DNA of 32,097 nt. Origin: Oceanobacillus caeni. Lineage in GTDB: Bacteria; Bacillota; Bacilli; Bacillales; Amphibacillaceae. Location: assembly GCF_019037185.1 (NCBI RefSeq), contig NZ_JAHHXM010000034.1, forward strand, positions 1 to 32,097. Direction: 5' to 3'. Of the stretch, positions 16,501 to 24,255 are shown in pieces (within the stretch, counting starts at the first letter, position 1; each line of letters starts with the position of its first letter). The position numbers were made by a program, and so were the translations under genes. The notes under the pieces were generated by a model. The model was given only the letters and a program-made list of their open reading frames with translations, was not told the origin of the DNA and made no database searches.

Positions 16501-19500
16501 ATGAAACCACTAAAGTTAACGATGACGGCTTTTGGCCCTTATAAATATAGTGAAACCATCGATTTTACAGAATTGGATCAAAACCATTTATTTGTCATAT
16601 CTGGAAACACTGGTGCTGGAAAAACAACCATTTTTGATGGTATTTGTTTTGCGTTATATGGTAGTGCAAGTGGTTCAGATCGTGAAAACCAGACAATGCT
16701 CCGTAGTGATTTTGCGGAAGATAATACGCATACTTCTGTTGAGCTTATATTTGAATTACATGGTCGAATCTATCGTATTTTACGTCAATTAGGCCATGTT
16801 AAAAAAGGAAATAAGACGAAAACTGGGGATAAATACGAGTTTTATGAAATTATAGGAGATAAAGAAATTCCTTGTGTCGATCGGCAAATCGTTTCAGAAA
16901 TTGATAGAAAAGTAGAGACTCTTATCGGATTAACGAAGGATCAATTTAAGCAAATCGTGATGTTGCCGCAAGGGGAATTTCGTAAATTACTTACTTCAGA
17001 GACAGAAAATAAAGAAGAAATATTACGTCGGATTTTTAAAACAGAATCTTATCAACAACTAGTAGGGCAACTAAACGAAAAGAAGCAAACTGTTAAACAA
17101 TCATATAATCAAGCAAAACAAGCTATCGATCATTATATTCAAGGTATATCATCTAATCTACCAAATCGAGAGGATTCCTTATTATTTCAAGTAATCTCAG
17201 AAGAACATTTCAATGTTAATCAAGTTATTGCTGGCTTAAAAGAAGAGATGGAATTTTACATTAAGCAAATAAAAAACGATCAAAAAGAGTATGATGATGC
17301 ATATGCCATGCATAACAAGAAACAATCTGAGTATTTTCAAGCAAAAGTAATAAATGAACGATTCCAAGAGTTAGATGAGAAAAAGGCTCGACTACAGCAA
17401 TTAGAAGAAAAGAAACCTAACGTTGAAATAAAACAACGTGAACTAGAAGTGGCAGAACGAGCAGCTGCAATTGAAATATACGAAAAGCAAGTGAATGATT
17501 GGCGGCTAGATGAAGAACATAAATCGAATCTTTTGAAACAAGCAAAATTGGCCAAAAGTAAATCTACTGAACAATTCGAACAAGCACGTGACGTATTTCG
17601 AGAGCAGGAAGCTAAAAAAGACGAACGTGAACAAGTAACTAAAAAGCTGGATCATCTTAAAGATATTCTGCCAATGGTGCAAGAAATGGAAAAAACGAAA
17701 CAGCACATTGATGGACTTAAGAAACAAGTAGAAACAGCCTCTATTAATCTTGAGAAAGTTAATAAAGATGTTGTTCAAAAGCAAAAAATGAGTGATGATC
17801 ACTACCAAAAAATAAAAGAACTGGATGAAAAAACAACTCTATTGCAAGATAAACAGGAAAAATTATCGGAATTAAAGGTGAAAGGACAAGCTTTATTAGA
17901 TTACAAAAAATTACAGAAGCGAATGAATGAGTTGGAAGCGGATGTTGCTAATAAAAAGCAGGCCTATGATCAGTTAAAGCAAATCTATCAAGAACAGGAA
18001 GAAATATGGTTAAATAACCAAGCAGTTGTTTTGGCAGAGCATTTACATGATGGGGAAGCTTGCCCGGTTTGTGGAAGTAAGGAGCACCCACAAAAGGCTG
18101 TAAATAGTGGGAAAGTTGTAACTAGAGAAGAGCTCCAATCTTTGAGAATAAACCTAGATAATACAGGGGAGCTTTATCGAAAAGCGGATGGAGTATTAGC
18201 CGCTAATAAAAGCAATATGAAGGAAATGGAATCCGAATTACTGGAGCAATTTAACATTCCAAAAGAAGAAGCTATTCGTATTTATGATGAAGTGGTTATA
18301 GAAGGTAAAAGGGTAAAAGAAGAGGTAGATCAATTATTAAAGTTAGCTGAGGAATTAAGAAGTTTAAGATTGAATCATGAAAAAGAATTAACTGTTATCA
18401 GAGAGCTTCAAACGAAAAAAGAAAAGCTAGATCATATTCATGCACAGTATAAAGAGGAATATAGAACAGCTTTAACTCGCTATGAGGAAAGATTAAATCA
18501 CGTTCCCGAAGACGTAAGAAATCTAACTGTTTTAGAGAGTGAAATTGAAAGAACGGCTAATCATAAACAAAAATTAGAAAAAAGTTGGGAATTAGCTCAA
18601 AAGCAGTTAGAACAGGCAAAAGAAGAGGATACTAAGACAGATGCTAATTTGCATCATGCGATAAAACAATTAGAAGAAACAAAAGAGAAAAAGCAGAAAG
18701 CTGAAATTGAATTTAAAACGAAACTGGAAGAAGCGGCTTTCGCTAGTTTAGAAGCGTATAAAAATGCAAAAATGTCCGAAGTTGAGCAACAGAAATGGAA
18801 AGTTGCCATTCAGCAATTTAATGAAGAATTATCAACCGTAAAATCCCAGGTTCATGAATTACAGCTTTCTTTAAAGGATAAAAGAAGGCAGGATTTAATC
18901 CAGTTGGAGTCACAACTTGAACAGCTGAAACAGCAATATGAAAATAAGCTAACTCGTTTAAATCTTTCCAAGGAATATTATCAAGAGGCAGATAAATTAA
19001 TAATTCATATTTTAGATGGGCATGAGCAGGTAGTTAAATTTGAAAAAGATTTGTCTACGATTACGGATTTGCATGACATGCTACGTGGACAAAACGACAA
19101 GCGGATCTCATTCGAACGTTATTTGCAGATTGAATATTTGGAAAGAATTATTGAAGCAGCAAACCATCGATTAAAACGGTTATCCAATGGGCAATTTTAT
19201 TTAATTCGCAGTGACCGCCAAGAATCCCATGGAAAACAAAGTGGACTTGGACTCGATGTTTTCGACACGTATACTGGACAAACCCGGGATGTCAAGACAT
19301 TATCAGGTGGGGAAAAATTCAATGCTTCCTTATGTCTTGCATTAGGAATGTCAGATGTCATCCAAAGTTTCCAAGGGAATATTTCCATTGAAACCATGTT
19401 CATTGATGAAGGTTTTGGGTCATTAGATGAGGAATCCTTATTTAAAGCCATTGATACCTTAATTGAATTACAACAAACCGGTCGCATGATTGGGGTTATT

Positions 19501-19596
19501 TCTCATGTTCAGGAATTGAAAAACATGTTTCCAGCCGTTTTACAAGTTGCAAAAACAAAAGAAGGTTATAGTAAAACGAAATTTGTCTTGAAATAG
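16501..19596 (+). CDS. sbcC: Exonuclease SbcCD, ATPase subunit C
   Basis: The 1031-residue SMC/Rad50-like protein has Walker A GNTGAGKT (35-42), two long coiled-coil arms, the zinc hook CPVC (521-524) at the apex, the signature LSGGEKFNAS (from 934) and Walker B with D-loop MFIDEGFGSLDEE (966-978). ATP-driven arm movements gate SbcD nuclease. The coiled coils are strongly Glu/Lys/Gln-rich throughout 170-500 and 545-880. The start ATG follows AAAGGGGTTAG. No frameshift or truncation is seen. Confidence 0.96.
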   Translation: MKPLKLTMTAFGPYKYSETIDFTELDQNHLFVISGNTGAGKTTIFDGICFALYGSASGSDRENQTMLRSDFAEDNTHTSVELIFELHGRIYRILRQLGHVKKGNKTKTGDKYEFYEIIGDKEIPCVDRQIVSEIDRKVETLIGLTKDQFKQIVMLPQGEFRKLLTSETENKEEILRRIFKTESYQQLVGQLNEKKQTVKQSYNQAKQAIDHYIQGISSNLPNREDSLLFQVISEEHFNVNQVIAGLKEEMEFYIKQIKNDQKEYDDAYAMHNKKQSEYFQAKVINERFQELDEKKARLQQLEEKKPNVEIKQRELEVAERAAAIEIYEKQVNDWRLDEEHKSNLLKQAKLAKSKSTEQFEQARDVFREQEAKKDEREQVTKKLDHLKDILPMVQEMEKTKQHIDGLKKQVETASINLEKVNKDVVQKQKMSDDHYQKIKELDEKTTLLQDKQEKLSELKVKGQALLDYKKLQKRMNELEADVANKKQAYDQLKQIYQEQEEIWLNNQAVVLAEHLHDGEACPVCGSKEHPQKAVNSGKVVTREELQSLRINLDNTGELYRKADGVLAANKSNMKEMESELLEQFNIPKEEAIRIYDEVVIEGKRVKEEVDQLLKLAEELRSLRLNHEKELTVIRELQTKKEKLDHIHAQYKEEYRTALTRYEERLNHVPEDVRNLTVLESEIERTANHKQKLEKSWELAQKQLEQAKEEDTKTDANLHHAIKQLEETKEKKQKAEIEFKTKLEEAAFASLEAYKNAKMSEVEQQKWKVAIQQFNEELSTVKSQVHELQLSLKDKRRQDLIQLESQLEQLKQQYENKLTRLNLSKEYYQEADKLIIHILDGHEQVVKFEKDLSTITDLHDMLRGQNDKRISFERYLQIEYLERIIEAANHRLKRLSNGQFYLIRSDRQESHGKQSGLGLDVFDTYTGQTRDVKTLSGGEKFNASLCLALGMSDVIQSFQGNISIETMFIDEGFGSLDEESLFKAIDTLIELQQTGRMIGVISHVQELKNMFPAVLQVAKTKEGYSKTKFVLK

Positions 19597-19608
19597 AAAT
19601 ATAATTTA

Positions 19609-19637
19609 GTGACCCTTTTCCAGTCATGTGATATACT
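19609..19637 (+). promoter_or_regulatory. Probable vmlR promoter
   Basis: GTGACC (19609-19614) and TATACT (19632-19637) are 17 bases apart, and a TGTGA just before the -10 resembles an extended -10. It precedes the whole attenuator leader. Confidence 0.55.
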
Positions 19638-19663
19638 ACAAGAAGAATTAAATGAGAGGACTG

Positions 19664-19686
19664 ATGGGTGGACAATGAAAAATTAA
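19664..19686 (+). CDS. Tiny upstream ORFs in vmlR leader (MGGQ and MKN)
   Basis: After GAGAGGA (19654-19660) two minute frames overlap: ATG-GGT-GGA-CAA-TGA (19664-19678), and ATG-AAA-AAT-TAA (19675-19686) sharing the ATGA. Homologous leaders (Listeria lmo0919, B. subtilis vmlR) are known to use very short upstream ORFs for antibiotic-dependent attenuation. Which of the two is translated is uncertain: the Shine-Dalgarno is close to the first and far from the second. Confidence 0.5.
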
Positions 19687-19755
19687 TCTTATTTTAAACG
19701 TTTGAAATGAAATAATTTTGATTTCAACCAGGAATAAATAGGATTAGTCTGCCCA
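19665..19755 (+). promoter_or_regulatory. vmlR leader anti-antiterminator (arms 1 and 2)
   Basis: TGGGTGGAC (19665-19673) pairs with GTCTGCCCA (19747-19755), and TAATC (19684-19688) pairs with GATTA (19742-19746), with a 10-base bulge that holds the MKN start. The loop contains a small hairpin TTGAAAT/ATTTCAA (19702-19727). Arm 1 coincides with the upstream ORFs, so a stalled ribosome would block this pairing. A T run follows at 19756-19760, so this structure could also terminate by itself. Confidence 0.65.
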
Positions 19756-19950
19756 TTTTTAATTGAACGTTTCTATTTTGCATAATAAATAGATTTATCC
19801 CACCTAAACAGGAAGTAACACTCCCTCCTCCAAGCTTCTGGATAAACAAAGAAGTTAGGTGGGAGATTAACTGCTCATTAGTGGGGGATGAAGGAAAGCC
19901 TTCGCTGATGGAAGTCTTTTTATTTGTTATGTAAAGGCATGGCTAATCCT
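19740..19950 (+). promoter_or_regulatory. vmlR leader antiterminator (arms 2 and 3) with repeat in its loop
   Basis: AGGATTAG (19740-19747) is perfectly complementary to CTAATCCT (19943-19950), and GCC (19751-19753) can extend it with GGC (19936-19938). Formation would take the 5' arm of the terminator at 19945. It cannot coexist with the 19665-19755 structure, which uses the same GATTAGTCTGCCC segment. Repeat copy G lies entirely in the loop. Confidence 0.6.
19799..19923 (+). repeat. TTTAT-bounded repeat, copy G (inside vmlR leader)
   Basis: It starts after TTTAT (19794-19798) and ends GGAAGTCTTTTTAT (19910-19923). Hairpin 1 is CCCACCT...AGGTGGG with a longer loop that keeps CTTCT/AGAAG. 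The GGTCCGATAAGTGCGACTA core is lost. Hairpin 2 pairs CATTAGTGGGGG with CCTTCGCTGATG entirely through Watson-Crick or G-T pairs despite several changes. Confidence 0.9.
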
Positions 19951-19975
19951 TCCAATGATATTGGGAGGATTTTTT
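19945..19975 (+). terminator. vmlR leader intrinsic terminator
   Basis: AATCCTTCCA (19945-19954) pairs with TGGGAGGATT (19962-19971) around a 7-base loop, then a six-T run (19970-19975). It lies 70 bases before the vmlR start. GGGAGGATT can alternatively pair with AATCCTCCC (20014-20022), a second way to break the terminator. Confidence 0.85.
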
Positions 19976-20044
19976 CAATATTTTAAGTTAAATGATAAAG
20001 CTTTATATGGTGGAATCCTCCCTTACAAGGAAAGGGACGATCGT

Positions 20045-21694
20045 ATGAGAGAAATTTTGAAATTAACGAATGTGACATATGAAATAAAGGATACGGAAAT
20101 ATTTAAAAATGTAAATGCTATGGTACACGAAGGCGATATTATTGGTGTGATTGGAAAGAATGGTGCTGGTAAAACGACATTACTTGAATTAATACAAGGT
20201 GAAATTCAGCCAACAAAAGGGCAGATTACCTTTATTCATAAAAATATAAGAACAGTTATGGTGGAACAAGAAACGAAATCTTTTTCCGCTTATCATTCAT
20301 CCCCTTCTGAGGCAAAATTATTAAGTTACTGGAATGTACCGGAAAATGATTTTAGGCAATTAAGTGGTGGAGAAAGATTGAAAGCACGACTAGCAAATGG
20401 TCTTTCAAAACAAGCAGAGCTGCTATTATTAGATGAACCTACGAATCATTTAGATGAAGAAAGTATGGAATTATTAAAACAATACATGCAAGATTACGAA
20501 GGTACTATTATTTTTGTTTCCCATGATCGTCATTTTATGGATGCTGTTGCAACGAAAATTTGGTCTTTAGAAGACAAATTATTAACAGAGCATTCTGGGA
20601 ACTACTCAGGTTTTATAGAATATCGCAAAGAGAAAAGATTATCTCAGCAACGTGCATATGAAAAACAGCAAAAAATGAGGAAACGGATTGAGGGACAAAT
20701 GAACGAATTATCTTCTTGGTCCGCGAAAGCACATGCTCAATCAACGAAACAGGAAGGTCCCAAGATGGGTTCTAAAGAATACCATCGTAAAAAGGCAAAA
20801 CGAATGGATTCCCAAATTAAATCCAAGCAAAAGCGACTTGAAAAGGAGTTAGATAGAGCAAAGGTTGACTTTGTAAAACCTGAATATACCGTTCAATTTT
20901 CTATGACTGCAAACACGAAGGTTGGGAAGCGTTTTTTAGAGGTGAAAAGTCTATCAAAATCTTTTGATGGGAAAACACTATTTACAGGTGTTCATTTTTA
21001 TATAAAATACGGGGAAAAGGTGGCACTTATTGGCCCAAATGGAAGTGGAAAGACGACATTACTGAAAATGATAATGGGAACGGAACAAGCTGATGGAGAA
21101 ATATGGATTTCCCCTTCTGCAAATATTGGATATTTGACCCAAGAAGTTTTTGATTTACCCCTTGAAAAAACGCCAGAAGAGCTATTCCATACAGAAACAT
21201 TTGAGAATAGGGGGAAAGTCCAAAATGCCATGAAGCATTTAGGGTTTGAAGCATCGCAATGGAATGAACCGATTAAGTTCATGAGTATGGGGGAACGAGT
21301 GAAGTGTAAGCTTTTGGTCTATATATTAGAAGAGAAAGATGTGCTTATCTTGGATGAACCCACAAACCATCTTGATTTACCTTCTCGAGAACAATTGGAA
21401 GAAACGTTGGCACAGTATAATGGCACATTAATCGTTGTTTCTCATGATCGTTATTTTCTTGATAAAATAACGGATAGTCAATTGATTATTTCGAATCAAC
21501 GTGTTCATAAGAAATTAACTAATGAATCAAAGGAACCGGAAGATAAGGCTGAGTTGGTATTAAAATTAGAAACAGAAAGACAAGAAGTGTTGGGAAAACT
21601 TAGTCTTCTAACCCCCAATGATTCTTCCTATCCAGAGTTAGATGAACGTTTTAAAACGTTAACGAAGAAAATTCAGGACCTTAAACATGAATAA
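20045..21694 (+). CDS. vmlR: ABC-F ribosome protection protein VmlR
   Basis: ABC-F proteins bind the ribosomal E site and displace antibiotics; VmlR protects against virginiamycin M, lincomycin and pleuromutilin-type drugs. This 549-residue protein tracks B. subtilis VmlR closely over its length: Walker A GKNGAGKT and GPNGSGKT, signatures LSGGERLK and MSMGERVK, twin LLLDEPTNHLDE and LILDEPTNHLDL boxes. The long charged inter-domain linker (YEKQQKMRKRIEGQ to QIKSKQKRLEKEL) reaches the peptidyl-transferase centre. There are no transmembrane segments. An upstream in-frame ATG at 19955 lies within the terminator hairpin, so the ATG at 20045 behind AAGGAAAGGGA is the start. Confidence 0.94.
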   Translation: MREILKLTNVTYEIKDTEIFKNVNAMVHEGDIIGVIGKNGAGKTTLLELIQGEIQPTKGQITFIHKNIRTVMVEQETKSFSAYHSSPSEAKLLSYWNVPENDFRQLSGGERLKARLANGLSKQAELLLLDEPTNHLDEESMELLKQYMQDYEGTIIFVSHDRHFMDAVATKIWSLEDKLLTEHSGNYSGFIEYRKEKRLSQQRAYEKQQKMRKRIEGQMNELSSWSAKAHAQSTKQEGPKMGSKEYHRKKAKRMDSQIKSKQKRLEKELDRAKVDFVKPEYTVQFSMTANTKVGKRFLEVKSLSKSFDGKTLFTGVHFYIKYGEKVALIGPNGSGKTTLLKMIMGTEQADGEIWISPSANIGYLTQEVFDLPLEKTPEELFHTETFENRGKVQNAMKHLGFEASQWNEPIKFMSMGERVKCKLLVYILEEKDVLILDEPTNHLDLPSREQLEETLAQYNGTLIVVSHDRYFLDKITDSQLIISNQRVHKKLTNESKEPEDKAELVLKLETERQEVLGKLSLLTPNDSSYPELDERFKTLTKKIQDLKHE

Positions 21695-21697
21695 CAA

Positions 21698-21733
21698 AAA
21701 GGATTAGAGAAGTCCTCCTTCTCTAATCCTTTA
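21698..21733. terminator. Terminator shared by vmlR and the small coiled-coil gene
   Basis: AAAGGATTAGAGAAG pairs with CTTCTCTAATCCTTT. A runs on the left and T runs on the right allow function in both directions. It separates vmlR (+) from the 40-residue gene (-), whose stop overlaps its right edge. Confidence 0.85.
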
Positions 21734-21853
21734 TTGTTTATCTTGCTCTTTTAAAGATTTTATTTCATTCTCGATACGATCTAAACGGTCTAAAATTGGT
21801 TGTAATGCTTCTTGAAGCATGATACGTAATCTATCTGCTTTTTCGTTTTCCAT
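21731..21853 (-). CDS. Small coiled-coil protein, 40 residues
   Basis: An ATG at 21853 preceded by GGAGGAATAAAAA opens 40 codons ending at a terminator. The product (MENEKADRLRIMLQEALQPI, then LDRLDRIENEIKSLKEQDKQ) is all-helical. Leu and Ile recur every three to four residues, giving a plausible coiled coil, perhaps oligomeric. A proline at 19 may mark a hinge between two helices. I do not recognise the family and assign no function. Strong ribosome binding site, clean coding frame and its own terminator make it a likely real gene. Confidence 0.7.
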   Translation of the reverse strand: MENEKADRLRIMLQEALQPILDRLDRIENEIKSLKEQDKQ

Positions 21854-21968
21854 TTTTTATTCCTCCATTGAATGGGATTTGATATATAATATTTCCTATG
21901 TTCAATATTATTATATCAAATGATACCTCTAACTATTGTGATATATGTCACATGTAACCCCATTTCAT

Positions 21969-22565
21969 CTATTTAGCAAAACGATGGTTCCCTATAGTAA
22001 CGGTTGTTTCTCTTGAAAAGATCCACTTACTTGTGGAAGTTTTCGGATTGTAGAAATAGATGGATCCATCGCTTTGCCCGCGATATGCAATGGCTTCATT
22101 TACTGCTTTCATATCTTCATCTGTATAATTGCCATTAATTTTGCCGTTTTGTACGGGTGTAAACGCGTAAGCCCCACCTACTTTTTCATAAATAACCTCC
22201 CGAATCGTATCAGGGAATTCTTTATGATCCACACGATTTAAAACAACCGTAGCAACACCTACTTTGCCAGCATACGGTTCTCCTTTTGCTTCTGCATGAA
22301 CAAGCTTAGCCATCAATTCTTTGTCTTTCAAAGGAATATCGTCTGGAACTTGGATGGTTTCTCCGGCATATAAAACATTACCAGAACGTTTATTGGCAAT
22401 TTGTAAGTTTGTTATCGTTGTACTAAACTTCTTCGCAATAGAATGGAATGAATCTCCTTCTTGTATTTTGTAAGAAGCAGCATCTGCACTCATTGGTATC
22501 GTAAATAAACTAGCAATCATTGATATAGTTAATAGAAGTTTCATAATCCTATTCATCTTATTCAT
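21969..22565 (-). CDS. LysM cell-wall hydrolase of the SleB/CwlJ family (YkvT-like)
   Basis: The 198-residue protein has a signal peptide (about 1-29, ending SADA-A). One LysM domain follows (about 31-74; YKIQEGDSFHSIAKKFSTTI) for peptidoglycan binding. The Hydrolase_2 domain (about 85-198) includes LVHAEAKGEPYAGKVGVA with the catalytic-type glutamate, and YAFTPVQNG. The family includes spore-cortex lytic transglycosylases; the LysM arrangement is like B. subtilis YkvT. The start at 22565 is only three bases from GGAGG, so the ATG at 22556 is an alternative. A 115-base gene-free stretch lies downstream. Confidence 0.88.
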   Translation of the reverse strand: MNKMNRIMKLLLTISMIASLFTIPMSADAASYKIQEGDSFHSIAKKFSTTITNLQIANKRSGNVLYAGETIQVPDDIPLKDKELMAKLVHAEAKGEPYAGKVGVATVVLNRVDHKEFPDTIREVIYEKVGGAYAFTPVQNGKINGNYTDEDMKAVNEAIAYRGQSDGSIYFYNPKTSTSKWIFSRETTVTIGNHRFAK

Positions 22566-22797
22566 ACTCCTCCTATTTTTCTAGAATATATACTAGATTA
22601 CTAGTTGTAATATAACTTCGCATGATCCAAAAAATTCCATGAGAAATGGATTGACTCCTATTCTAGTACTGATCTATAGTAGGGGAGGTGTTGGAAGTTT
22701 CATCCAGTTCGATATCATTTCCATTGATTGGAATGTCAGGAATTTTCCGTTTGGAATATAACAAATGTAATAAAAATGTAATATTACATGACTTTGG
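22566..22797. other. Divergent intergenic region between ykvT-like gene and mgtE
   Basis: AT-rich spacer. It holds a small inverted repeat TCCAT-GAGAA-ATGGA (22645-22659) and CTAG-rich stretches near 22580-22605. I looked for the conserved blocks of the M-box magnesium riboswitch and did not find them, so mgtE seems to be controlled otherwise. Confidence 0.5.
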
Positions 22798-22825
22798 TTT
22801 ACACATATTTATTTAAAGCTATAAT
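22798..22825 (+). promoter_or_regulatory. Probable sigma-A promoter of mgtE
   Basis: TTTACA (22798-22803) and TATAAT (22820-22825) are 16 bases apart, about 35 bases before the start codon, leaving a very short leader. Confidence 0.65.
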
Positions 22826-22859
22826 GTTAATGGACAACTGAAGGAAGGAGGCAATTGTT

Positions 22860-24218
22860 ATGTCTCTTGAGATGACAGAAAATGAAACAACACTTGCGAT
22901 TATTCAAACCTTAAAGGATAGGAAAAAGGAACAATTTTTATCTATAATGGATGAATTGCAGCCATATGACATCGCACAACAATACTTGAATTTACCGAAT
23001 AAGCATAAAAACAAATTTATAATGTATCTCCCTACAGAGCAATTGACCTATATGATTCAAGAACTTGATAAGGAAGACCAGTTGCTTGTTCTAGAAAAAT
23101 TAGGGATTGAGCGTTCCACTCAAGTCCTCGATTTGATGGATAATGATGATCTTGTTTCTCTATTAGAAGAATTAGAACCAGAAAAAGTCGAAGAAATTCT
23201 TTCAGAAATGAAGGAAGAGGAATCCACGATTGTTCAAAATATGATGAAATATTCTCCTGAAACGGCTGGGAGAATTATGACCAACCTATATGTATGGATT
23301 CCCAAAACATATACAGTACGTGAAGCAGTTGATAAGCTAAAACACTTTGCGGAACTAGCGGAATACTTGAACTATTTGTATGTGATAGGTGAAAAAAAGG
23401 AATTAGTAGGAGTTGTATCGTATAAAGATCTACTTCTTGCTGACATGTACGAGAAAATAGAAGATATTATGTTTTCCCGTGTAGTGACAGTAGACGTCCA
23501 TACTGACCAAGAAGAAGTAGCAAAATTAATCAATCGATACGATTTTATTTCCATACCAGTAATTGAAGAAAATAATAAACTTGTCGGTGTGGTAACAGTA
23601 GATGATGTAATGGACATTATTTATCAAGAGGCTAATGAAGATATTGAAAAACTTTCAGCATCTGGTAAGGCGATTGATTTTAATACCAAACCATTTGTTG
23701 CTGCATTCCGAAGACTTCCTTGGCTTATTCTCTTATTATTTATTGGAATTGTCTCAGGAAGTATTATCGCTGGATTTGAAGAAACGTTGGATAAAGTAGT
23801 TGCTCTTGCATTCTTTATGCCAATGATTGCGGGAATGACAGGGAATACGGGAACACAATCCTTAGCAGTTGTAGTGAGAGGACTTACAAAAGATGATTTG
23901 AATGTTAAAGAAGTTATAAAATTAGTCATGCGTGAACTATGGGTTGGAATTATCATAGGTGTAACGTGTGGAATTCTTATTGCGATAATTGCCTTGTTCT
24001 GGCAGGGGAATGCAACATTGGGTTTAGTTGTTGGTGTTTCTTTATTAGTTACGTTAATCATTGGTACTTTATCGGGAACGATTATTCCGCTTATTTTATA
24101 TAAGTTTAATGTAGACCCTGCCGTTGCATCAGGGCCACTCATTACAACCATTAATGATATTATTTCTCTTTTTGTGTATTTTGGCATCGCAACGATGTTT
24201 CTTTCTAAATTAATGTAG
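22860..24218 (+). CDS. mgtE: Magnesium transporter MgtE
   Basis: The 452-residue protein has the full MgtE plan. There is an N-terminal helical Mg-sensing domain (about 1-130, with acidic repeats such as LLEELEPEKVEEILSEM). A CBS pair follows (about 135-255; GVVSYKDLLLAD and GVVTVDDVMDIIYQ). Then come a connecting plug helix and five membrane helices (about 285-452), including the pore sequence MPMIAGMTGNTGTQSLAVVVRG and GPLITTINDIISLF. Cytosolic Mg closes the channel via the N and CBS domains. GGAAGGAGG precedes the ATG. Confidence 0.95.
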   Translation: MSLEMTENETTLAIIQTLKDRKKEQFLSIMDELQPYDIAQQYLNLPNKHKNKFIMYLPTEQLTYMIQELDKEDQLLVLEKLGIERSTQVLDLMDNDDLVSLLEELEPEKVEEILSEMKEEESTIVQNMMKYSPETAGRIMTNLYVWIPKTYTVREAVDKLKHFAELAEYLNYLYVIGEKKELVGVVSYKDLLLADMYEKIEDIMFSRVVTVDVHTDQEEVAKLINRYDFISIPVIEENNKLVGVVTVDDVMDIIYQEANEDIEKLSASGKAIDFNTKPFVAAFRRLPWLILLLFIGIVSGSIIAGFEETLDKVVALAFFMPMIAGMTGNTGTQSLAVVVRGLTKDDLNVKEVIKLVMRELWVGIIIGVTCGILIAIIALFWQGNATLGLVVGVSLLVTLIIGTLSGTIIPLILYKFNVDPAVASGPLITTINDIISLFVYFGIATMFLSKLM

Positions 24219-24222
24219 AGAA

Positions 24223-24255
24223 GTGGCTTGATTCAGTATGATCAAGCCACCTTTT
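24223..24255. terminator. Bidirectional terminator between mgtE and nucleotidyltransferase
   Basis: GTGGCTTGAT (24223-24232) pairs with ATCAAGCCAC (24241-24250), then CTTTT. The T run includes the stop codon region of the convergent minus-strand gene. Confidence 0.85.

Noticed and set aside
15289-19596. SbcCD linked functionally to the nearby hairpin repeats
   Set aside because: SbcCD is a housekeeping pair found in most Bacillaceae; proximity to copies E to G is most likely chance.
126-19923. The dispersed repeats as a CRISPR array or simple tandem repeat
   Set aside because: Copies are kilobases apart, over 100 bp long, with no regular spacers and no cas genes. They could match an already named Bacillaceae RNA motif, which I cannot test here.
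19955-20044. N-terminal 30-residue extension of VmlR
   Set aside because: Its start lies within the leader terminator, the residues do not resemble VmlR, and the ATG at 20045 has a good ribosome binding site.
22566-22859. M-box magnesium riboswitch before mgtE
   Set aside because: None of the conserved M-box blocks is present and there is no terminator between the promoter and mgtE.
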